From positions 1 to 5,374 of the forward strand of contig JBJOPY010000119.1 of assembly GCA_046050405.1 (NCBI GenBank): a DNA stretch of 5,374 nucleotides, given 5' to 3'. Source of the stretch: JADKCL01 sp046050405 (GTDB taxonomy: Bacteria; Bacteroidota; Bacteroidia; J057; JADKCL01). The notes beneath the pieces were generated by a model. That model made no database searches. It worked only from the letters and a program-made list of their open reading frames with translations, and was not told the DNA's origin. A program made the translations under genes and the position numbers. This document shows positions 1 to 5,374 of the stretch, piece by piece; the first letter of the stretch is position 1, and each line of letters starts with the position of its first letter.

Positions 1-3000
1 AAAAGAAATCCATTCTCCTGCTTCTGACCCTCTGCACGGCACTGCTGGGCTTTGCGAGTGTGTTTTTTTCTGCTTTCTTTCCGACGATGAAGAAGGGCCA
101 TGCAGAACCCGCCATGTTCCACCTGCCACCGGGGAACCCGTACACGGCTGACTGGGCCAGGGTGGACTCCCTGGAAGGGCTCGGCCTTCCAGAGAGTGCC
201 CGGCAGGCCGTCGTCCAGATCCTGCACCGTGCCCAGAAGGACGGGAACCAGCCGCAACTCTTCAAGTGCATGGTGTACATGATGAAATACACGGAAAGCG
301 TGGAGGAGGAAGCCCTCGTGAAAAACGTGGAGTACCTGCACCGGATGGTGGATTCGGTCGGCTTCCCGCTGAAGCCCGTGGTGCATTCGGCACTGGCGCA
401 GCAGTACCACGCCTATTTTCAGCAGAATTCCTGGCGATTGTACGATCGCACGGCGACGCAGGGTGTCCATGAAGAGGACCTGCGCACGTGGGACCGCCGG
501 AAACTCATCCAAGCGGCAGCCCGGCACTACCGCCTGTCGCTGCACTCACCCGACTCCCTCCGCCGGGTGAACCTGGAATACTTCGACGACATCCTGGTGA
601 AGCAGCCCAAGTCACGCACCTACCGGCCATCCCTCTATGACTTGCTGGCTTGGCGGGCCTTTGACTTCTTCCAAGACGATGAAATGGGCATCGATGAGCC
701 TGCCTACAAGTTCCAGCTCGAAGGGGACGACTTTTTCAAGGACGAGGAGGGTTTCATGGCTGCCCGCTGGGCCACCCGGGATTCCACCTCGCACCTGCTG
801 GCGGCGGCCCAGATCCTCCAGGAGCTCACCCGCCAGCACAGGGGGGACAAGGACCCCTCAGCAAGGATATTCGTAGCGCGGGACAGGCTTGCCTTCGGAA
901 AGCGGAAGGCCATTTCCGATCTCAAGGACAGCCTCTACCTCCGGGCACTGGAGAACCTGGAAGCGCAGACCCGCGACCATGCGGCGAGTGCCTACCTGCT
1001 GTACGACATCGCAAGCCAGCACCACGCCCATGGCGCCCAGTACGACGGGGCGGCATCCCAGGAGCACAAGACGGCCCATGCGGAGGCCCTGAAATACTGT
1101 GAACAGGCACTTCTCCGCTTTCCCGGGGCAGACGGGACGATCCTCTGCCAGAACCTCCAGCTGGACATCCTCGCCAGAAGCATGGAGCTCACCCTGGAGC
1201 AGGTCAACGATCCCGACCGGCCCTTCCTGGGGTCGCTCGAATACCGGAACGTGGAAAGGGTCTGGCTGCGTGCCATCAAAGCCAGCACGACGATCAAGAA
1301 CAATATGGAGGGAGTGGAACCGGAGAAATGGGTGGAGAAACTCTCCAGGGAGCCTGCCGTGAAGGAATGGAACCTGGCCCTGCCAGCCGACCGGGATTAC
1401 AATCTGCACCGCGTTCAACTGCCGATGCCAGCCTTGCCCATCGGGGAATACGTGATCCTGGTTTCCAGCCACCCAGACTTCAAGGTCAAGGGTGAAGGCC
1501 TGGCGTATGCCGTCCTCCATGTCTCCCGCATCGGATTCGCGGAGCGTTCCCTGAAGGATGGGAGCGTGGAGTTTGTGCTGTTTGACCGGAATACCGGGGA
1601 GCCGCTCGCGGGTGCCGAGGCCCAGTCCATGCAGCGCTATTACGACTATGACAAGCGCAAGTACGTGCGCCGCGACGGTGCGAAGCATACCACGGACAAG
1701 AATGGCTTTTTCATCTTGCGAACCGCTGCGGACTACAGGTCCGTCTCCATGGAATTCAGGTACCAGGACGACTTCCTCTCCACGGACGACCAATGGCACC
1801 TCGGCCAGAACCAGGAGCATCCGCGCGCCACGGAAAGGAAAACCTTCTTCTTCCTGGACAGAGGGATCTACCGTCCCGGTCAAACCATCTACTTCAAGGG
1901 CATCACGGTGGAGACCGATGGCGAGAAAAGCCAAATCGTGCAGGATCTCACCTCCGAGGTGGAGTTCTATGACGCGAATCACCAGAAGGTGGCCTCGCTG
2001 AATCTGACGACCAATGAATTCGGCTCCTTCCAGGGTTCATTCACGGCACCCCAGGGACAGTTGAATGGCCAGATGCACATCGAAAACGCACATGGCAGTG
2101 CCTACTTCTCCGTGGAGGACTACAAGCGGCCCCAGTTCGAGGTGGCTTTCGAACCCGTAAAGGGCAGCTTCAGGCTGGGCGACCCGGTGAAAGTGAAAGG
2201 GAAGGCCGTCGCTTATGCAGGCTCGAACATCGATGGGGCGGAGGTCCGGTACCGCGTCCTGCGCACCGTCTCCTTCCCGTGGTGGCACTACTGGTGCTGG
2301 GGGCGCATCCTGCCGCCCTCGCGTTCCATGGAGATCACCTCCGGCGTCTCCTCCACGAATGAAATGGGCGAATTCGAGGTCGAATTCACGGCGATTCCAG
2401 ACCGTTCCCTCTCGGCGGACCTGAAGCCGCAATTCAACTATCAAGTCCAGGTGGACGTGGTGGATATCACGGGGGAAACCCACAGCGCCAAGGGCAATGT
2501 TTCGGTCGGCTACCTCGCCCTGAAGGCGGAGGTCCCCATGGGGGATGCCCTCACCAAGGGCGACCGCAATCGCTTCAAGATCGTCACCACGAACCTGAAC
2601 GGTCAGCCGGAACCCGCCCGGGGCACGATCACCATCCACAGGCTCCGCCAGCCAGATCGCATCTATCGCAGCCGCCTGTGGCCGGCGCCCGACAAGTTCC
2701 TCCTCTCCGAGGCGGAATTCCATTCGCAGTTCCCCCATGACCTCTACAAGGACGAGCTGGAAATGCGGAACTGGGCCAGGGAAAAGGAGGTGTTCTCAGA
2801 AGAATTTGATTCAGAGAAGAATGATACGCTCGACCTCCAGCAATGCAAGAAGTGGAACCAGGGACAGTATGTCCTGGAACTCAGGACGAGGGACAAGTTT
2901 GGGAGCGAGATCAAGAGCATTTCCTACTTCAGTCTGAGCGGTGATGCCGAAGCAGGCATCCCCACCATGGACCAGTTCTGGTACCGTCCCGGAAAGCTGA

Positions 3001-5374
3001 CCTGCGAGCCGGGCCAAGCCGCAGACTTCACCGTCGGGACAGCCCTGGAGGAGGCATGGCTGCTGTACGAGACGGAACACAAGTCCGAGACCGTCACCCG
3101 GGAATGGATCCGGCTGCGGAAAGGAAAGCGGAAATTCATGCTGCCGGTGGAGGAAAAGCACCGGGGCAACTTCGGGGCACACCTGCTCATGGTGCGGAAC
3201 GGGCGCATTTCCCATGTCTCCCCTGCGATCCTGGTCCCGTGGACGAACAGGACCCTCGGGATCGAGTATGCGTCCTTCCGTGACAAGCTCCTGCCGGGCG
3301 CCAATGAAGAATGGACGATCAAGGTCAAGGGCCCGGATGGCGAACGCGTGGCCGCAGAATTGCTCGCAGGAATGTACGATGCCTCCCTGGATGCCTTCCG
3401 GGGCAATCAGTGGAGCATTGACCTGAACCCCATCCATTTCAACCGCCTGAACTGGCGGGAATACAATGGTTCCGCCACGCGGCATTCCCAGCTGGTGTCC
3501 ACCGCCTGGAATCCGCCGGGGCGCATCTTCGCGCAAAATTTCGATGCGATCAACTGGTTTGGCTATTCCATCGACTATCCAGGCTATGGCCTGTACGGAT
3601 CCGTGCAAATGGAGGATGCCGTAGACGCCATGCCGATGCCGAGGAAAGCCATGAGAGGGAATTCCCGCGAAAAAATGGAAATGTCGGCCACGGAGGCCTT
3701 TCGCATGGTGGACGAGACCCCGGAAGCCGAAGAGAAGAAGCCGGATGGCCAGGGGGGGGTAGACCATGGAACGGACATGGCCGCAGGAGGGAAGGATGCC
3801 ACATTGGGCGAGGTGAAGGTGCGCACGAACCTGAACGAGACGGCGTTCTTCTACCCACAGCTGCGCACGGACGACCAGGGCAATGTCGTCTTCAAGTTCA
3901 CCATGCCGGAAGCACTGACCAAGTGGAGGTTCATGACGCTTGCCCATACTGCCGACCTCAAAACCGGCTACCGAGACGGCACAGTGGTGACGCAGAAGGA
4001 ACTGATGGTCATGCCCAATGCCCCGCGATTCCTGCGCGAAAACGACCAAATCACTTACATGGCCAAGGTCAGCAACCTGAGCGACAAGGACTTGACGGGA
4101 CAGGCGACCCTGGAGCTGTTTGACGCATTGACGATGAAGCCCATCGACCTGGAACTGGGGAACGGGCAGAAGCTGCAGCAGTTCAGTGTCCAGAAGGGGC
4201 GGAGCACGGTGCTGCGCTGGCCGCTCAAGATTCCTCCGGGCATCCAAGCGGTCACCCACCGTGTCAAGGCCGCCGCAGGATCCTTCAGTGACGGGGAGGA
4301 GAGTGCGGTGCCAGTGCTCACGAACGCAATGCTGGTGACGGAGGCCCTGCCGCTGCCCGTGCGGCCGCTGCAGACGGAGAGCTTCAGGTTCAGCCGCCTG
4401 ATCGACAGCAAAAGCAGCACCCTGCGAAGCCACAAGCTCACTCTCGAGTTCACCAGCAACCCTGCATGGTATGCGGTGCAGGCGCTCCCGTACATGATGG
4501 AGTACCCTTATGAGTGCATGGAGCAGACCTTCAGCCGATTCTATGCGAACAGCCTTGCCTCCCATCTGGCGAACAAGCATCCGCGCATCCGGCAGGTCTT
4601 CGAGGCATGGAAGACGGCTGGAAAGGAAGCCTTGCTCAGCAACCTGGAGAAGAACCAGGAACTGAAATACCTGCTCCTGGAGGAAACCCCATGGGTGATG
4701 AACGCCCAGGATGAGCGCGAGCGGAAGCAGCGTGTCGGCCTGCTCTTCGACCTGAACCGCATGGGCGATGCGCTGGAGCGTGCCAAGCGGAAGCTGGTCC
4801 AGGGTCAAGTCAGCAATGGCGGCTTCACTTGGTTTCCCGGAATGCCCGAGAGCAGGTACATCACCCAGCACATCGTCTGCGGATTCGGTCATCTCGACCA
4901 CCTGGGCATCACCGGGGTCCGTGCGGATGGCGAGGTCTGGAACATGCTGGAGAAGGCCGTCCGCTACCTCGACCTCCGCATCAGGGAAGACTACGAGCGG
5001 CTCCTGCGCGACAAGGTGGACATGAAGCAGCAGCAGATCGGCTGGGACGAGATCCATTACCTCTACGCCCGCAGCTACATCAAGGAGATCGGCCTCCCCA
5101 GTGGTAGCGAAGCGGCGGTGAGCTACTACATCGGCCAGGCCAGGCAGTACTGGACGCGCTTCAACAAGTACCACCAAGGCATGATCGCCCTCGCCCTGCA
5201 CCGTGGCGGCGACCCTGCCACGCCTCCGGCCATCCTCCGCTCCCTCCGTGAGTCTGCCCTGAAAAGTGAGGAGATGGGCATGTACTGGAAGGCCGACGGC
5301 GACGGAATGCACTGGTACCAAGCCCCCATCGAGACCCAGGCCCTGCTCATCGAGGCCTTCGATGAAGTGGCCAA
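1..5374 (+). CDS. Alpha-2-macroglobulin family protein (thioester protease trap), partial at both ends
   Basis: One uninterrupted frame (codons starting at base 3) crosses the entire window, about 1,790 codons; bases 1-2 belong to a preceding codon. Family evidence seen in the translation: the MG2 signature LDRGIYRPGQTIYFKG (1854-1901), the A2M-domain signature LNETAFFYPQLRTD (3831-3872), a CxEQ thioester motif in YPYECMEQTFSR (4503-4538), and the thioester-domain segment NGGFTWFPGM (4815-4844). From family knowledge, such proteins are exported and trap proteases: cleavage of a bait segment triggers a conformational change and exposes the Cys-Gln thioester, which binds the attacker covalently. 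The N-terminal hydrophobic segment fits an envelope location. The start codon probably lies only a few codons upstream, since the frame opens with KKSILLLLTL, a typical export-signal beginning. The C-terminus is cut inside the thioester domain. The frame is intact, with motifs in register from end to end. The wording resembles Bacteroidota A2M proteins more than E. coli yfhM/yfaS, so no symbol is given. Neighbouring genes cannot be seen. Confidence 0.95.
3..86 (+). other. N-terminal signal peptide or uncleaved membrane anchor of the A2M protein
   Basis: Residues 1-28 begin with two lysines, followed by a hydrophobic run (SILLLLTLCTALLGF, then ASVFFSAFF) of about 24 residues, then PTMKKGHAEP. 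This is the charge and hydrophobicity pattern of a Sec signal. The hydrophobic stretch is long and ends in another lysine pair, so an uncleaved N-terminal membrane anchor is equally possible. A cleavage site near GHA (residues 32-34) is only a guess. The single cysteine (residue 11, context LTLC) is a poor lipobox because the -1 residue is Leu, so a lipoprotein is not favoured. The initiator codon is upstream of base 1. Confidence 0.75.
63..69 (+). repeat. T7 homopolymer in the export-signal coding region
   Basis: Seven consecutive T residues encode part of the Phe-Phe-Ser stretch in the hydrophobic segment. A one-base change here would destroy the whole downstream frame, although the in-frame ATG at 87-89 could in principle restart a protein lacking the export signal. 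The sequence as given is in frame. Confidence 0.6.
108..1236 (+). other. Helical N-terminal region preceding the MG domains
   Basis: Residues about 36-412 are rich in Ala, Leu, Glu, Arg and amphipathic helical stretches, and lack the strand-turn patterns of MG domains. Examples are the segments around 135-265 (DWARVDSLEGLGLPESARQA), 481-560 and 930-1140. The stretch at about 1080-1130 (AEALKYCEQALLRFPGADG) has the spacing of a TPR-like helix pair, with small residues alternating with aromatics and a closing FPG. I recall a similar region in Bacteroidota A2M proteins; it does not correspond to a domain I can name. A helical-repeat platform for docking or oligomerisation is inference only. Confidence 0.55.
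1239..1520 (+). other. First macroglobulin-like (MG1-type) beta domain
   Basis: Residues about 413-506 start with EYRNVERVWLRAIKAS and end with LPIGEYVILVSSHPDF followed by AYAVLHV. The alternating hydrophobic strands, and the 'G-E-Y-x-I-L-V' ending before a new domain, are typical of the first extended MG-like sandwich in bacterial A2M proteins. Sequence conservation is weak in these domains, so the boundaries are approximate and the MG numbering is by order rather than by homology search. Confidence 0.5.
1521..1806 (+). other. Beta-sandwich domain with DRNTGEPLAGAE and TDKNGFF motifs
   Basis: Residues about 507-602 carry LFDRNTGEPLAGAE (about 1578-1619) followed by TDKNGFF (1692-1712). The pairing 'xTGxPLxGAxV ... 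TDxxGxF' is the recurring signature of carboxypeptidase-regulatory-like and MG-type sandwich domains, where the first motif is a strand-turn-strand and the second an edge strand. Between them lies a Tyr/Lys/Arg-rich insert (QRYYDYDKRKYVRRDG) that may be a surface loop. In A2M proteins this domain immediately precedes MG2, as it does here. Confidence 0.55.
1830..2147 (+). other. MG2 domain of the A2M protein
   Basis: Residues about 610-715. The diagnostic segment FFFLDRGIYRPGQTIYFKG (1845-1901) matches the 'TDRxxYRPGxxVxxKG' hallmark of the MG2 family (Pfam A2M_N/MG2). It is followed by FYDANHQKVASLNLTTNEFGSF and closes with VEDYKRPQFEV (2112-2144), the usual 'V.eYkrPxFeV' linker into MG3. This is the most recognisable N-terminal domain of the protein and fixes the family assignment independently of the thioester motif. 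Confidence 0.9.
2133..2520 (+). other. MG3-type domain with a Trp-rich loop
   Basis: Residues about 711-840 follow MG2 directly. They contain the strand pattern LGDPVKVKGKAVAYAGSNID, then GAEVRYRVLR, a Trp-rich loop WWHYWCWG (2280-2303), and NEMGEFEVEFTAIPD (about 2361-2405), which ends in the usual MG3 wording 'T.e.GeFevxFxAxPD'. The following YQVQVDVVDITGETHSA is also a common MG3 ending ('y.V.v.VtD.tGet'). Domain identity is by order and these motifs. Confidence 0.7.
2520..2955 (+). other. MG4-type region with a long charged insert
   Basis: Residues about 840-985 begin with AEVPMGDALTKGDRNRFKIVTTNLNG and an ITIHRL strand. They then have a long charged, probably helical insert with FPHDLYKDELEMRNWAREKE (about 2727-2790), before the strands YVLELRTRDKFGSE and SISYFSLS. 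Similar 'tnLnGqpxxxxgxixI' and 'Gxyxlxxxtxdk.G' wording occurs in this part of bacterial A2M proteins. The function of the insert is unknown. Confidence 0.5.
2958..3440 (+). other. BRD-like segment (MG5-MG6 region)
   Basis: Residues about 986-1147. The segment runs from FWYRPGKLTCEPGQAADFTV through a strand ending in ILVPWTNRTLGIEY, then LLPGANEEWTIKVKGPDGE (3288-3344), and closes with AELLAGMYDASLDAF (3354-3398). The last two motifs are the classical end of the Pfam bait-region domain ('xxPGexxxxxvxdxxGxpvxAxxxxxxxDxsld'), with Asp1126 and Asp1130 at the usual place. The segment after it reads NWFGYSIDYPGYGLYGS (3552-3602), a Gly/Tyr-rich stretch that leads into the flexible linker. Confidence 0.75.
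3603..3821 (+). other. Flexible Met/Glu/Asp-rich linker, candidate protease bait region
   Basis: About 70 residues (1201-1273) between the BRD-like segment and the A2M domain have low complexity: eight Met within the 57 residues from 3609 to 3779, many Glu, Asp, Lys and Gly, few aromatics, and no MG strand pattern. The part DETPEAEEKKPDGQGG is strongly charged. In A2M proteins the bait, the exposed segment cut by the target protease, lies in this part of the chain, just before the A2M domain. Its composition and position fit that role. There are Lys/Arg sites for trypsin-like enzymes and Met/Phe sites for others. That it is the bait is inference. Confidence 0.5.
3752..3759 (+). repeat. G8 homopolymer within the coding sequence, possible slippage site
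   Basis: Eight consecutive G residues encode the Gln-Gly-Gly-Val junction in the flexible linker. As written, the frame is correct, since A2M and thioester motifs follow in register. With one G fewer the frame reads CAG GGG GGG TAG and stops at once; with one G more it runs out of frame to a TGA at 4121-4123. Either change would give a protein lacking the A2M and thioester domains. Confidence 0.65.
3822..4110 (+). other. A2M domain (Pfam A2M, PF00207-like)
   Basis: Residues about 1274-1370. The core signature NETAFFYPQLRTDDQGNV starts at 3834 and continues with FKFTMPEALTKWRFMTLAHT (about 3894-3953) and LMVMPNAPRFLRENDQI. These match the family pattern 'ETxfwxPxLxtdxxGxxxxxfxxPdslTxWrxxaxa', which is the most conserved part of A2M and complement C3-type proteins after the thioester. 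This domain links the bait to the thioester domain. Confidence 0.92.
4041..4340 (+). other. Beta-rich domain between the A2M and thioester domains
   Basis: Residues about 1347-1446 read ITYMAKVSNLSDKDLTGQ, then ATLELFDALTM, VLRWPLKIPPGIQAVTHRV and GSFSDGEESAVPVLTNAMLV. The pattern 'i...a.v.N.sd..l.g.v.lel.d' followed by a 'w.l.ip.g...v..rv.a..g...D.e...lPV' strand series is the usual MG-type domain that precedes the thioester domain in bacterial A2M proteins. Boundaries overlap the end of the A2M domain and are approximate. Confidence 0.65.
4437..5374 (+). other. Thioester domain with CMEQ motif, cut by the window edge
   Basis: Residues about 1479 to the end. The strand LEFTSNPAWYAVQALPY leads into YPYECMEQTFSRFYANSLAS. 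Cys1505 (4515-4517) and Gln1508 (4524-4526) are the pair expected to form the internal thioester (CxEQ; CGEQ in human A2M, CLEQ in E. coli A2M). Helices of the alpha/alpha toroid follow: SNLEKNQELKYLLLEETPWV, LLFDLNRM, NGGFTWFPGM with RYITQHI and GHLDHLG, and IETQALLIEAFDEVA at the right edge. Both thioester residues are present, so the protein should be competent for covalent trapping. The end of the domain and any C-terminal MG domains lie outside the window. Confidence 0.88.

Noticed and set aside
24..35. LTLC as a lipoprotein lipobox
   Set aside because: A lipobox needs Gly, Ala or Ser just before Cys; here it is Leu. The hydrophobic core also continues well past the Cys.
87..89. In-frame ATG as the true start codon
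   Set aside because: The frame upstream of it encodes a textbook export signal (KK plus a long hydrophobic core). An A2M protein without an export signal would be misplaced, so the start is taken to lie just before base 1.
1098..1106. CEQ in KYCEQALL as a second thioester
   Set aside because: The spacing is C-E-Q rather than C-x-E-Q, and it sits in a TPR-like helix far from the thioester domain.
858..1982. Minus-strand open frame of 374 codons as a gene
   Set aside because: Same mirror frame; it ends where the sense gene uses UCA at 858-860. No domain signal.
2037..2738. Minus-strand open frame of 233 codons as a gene
   Set aside because: Same mirror frame; it ends opposite the sense UCA at 2037-2039. 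It overlaps the MG2-MG4 coding region and has no family motif.
3752..3761. Real frameshift or pseudogene at the G8 run
   Set aside because: The frame before (BRD-like) and after (NETAFFYPQLRT, CMEQ) is the same as the sequence is given, so the gene is intact here.
3923..4123. Short plus-strand open frame of 66 codons
   Set aside because: It lies wholly inside the conserved A2M domain in another frame and shows no motif of its own.
2811..5321. Long minus-strand open frame of 836 codons as a gene
   Set aside because: It is codon-aligned opposite the A2M frame and its translation shows no recognisable domain, only His/Val/Leu/Gly-rich shadow composition. The sense strand carries strong family motifs throughout.

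Overview
The whole window is the inside of one very large plus-strand gene. The frame whose codons begin at base 3 (and every third base after) is open from the first base to the last. That is about 1,790 codons with no stop, and neither the true start nor the true stop is inside the window. Residue numbers below count from the codon at base 3, so residue = base/3. The product is a bacterial alpha-2-macroglobulin (A2M) family protein of the large, thioester-containing type. These are secreted or envelope-anchored macromolecular protease traps.

Layout along the protein: an N-terminal hydrophobic export or anchor segment (bases 3-86); a long, mostly helical N-terminal region of about 370 residues (about 108-1236); a series of beta-sandwich macroglobulin-like (MG) domains, including a clear MG2 with the signature YRPGQ (about 1239-2950); a bait-region-domain (BRD)-like segment (about 2958-3440); a flexible Met- and acid-rich linker that is the best candidate for a protease bait (about 3603-3821); the A2M domain proper with NETAFFYPQLRT (about 3822-4110); another beta-rich domain (about 4041-4320); and the thioester domain with the CMEQ motif at 4515-4526. 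The thioester domain runs off the right edge, so its end and any C-terminal MG domains lie outside the window.

Organism: the motif wording (NETAFFYPQLRTD, PEALTKW, MPNAPRFLRE, SNPAWYAVQALPY, YPYECxEQTFSR, SNLEKNQELK, LLEETPWV, LLFDLNRM) is, from memory of the family, that of A2M proteins of Bacteroidota and relatives rather than the E. coli yfhM/yfaS types. Base composition is GC-rich by eye (about 58-60%), and UUA and CUA leucine codons appear to be absent. This suggests a GC-rich member of Bacteroidota or a neighbouring phylum. The assignment is an inference, because no phylogenetic marker is present.

There is no intergenic DNA, so no promoter, ribosome binding site, terminator, RNA gene, CRISPR array or mobile element can be supported. 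The long antisense open frames are mirror shadows of the A2M gene. The points most worth a second look are a G8 tract just before the A2M and thioester domains, where loss of one G gives an immediate TAG, the Met-rich candidate bait, and the large helical N-terminal region.
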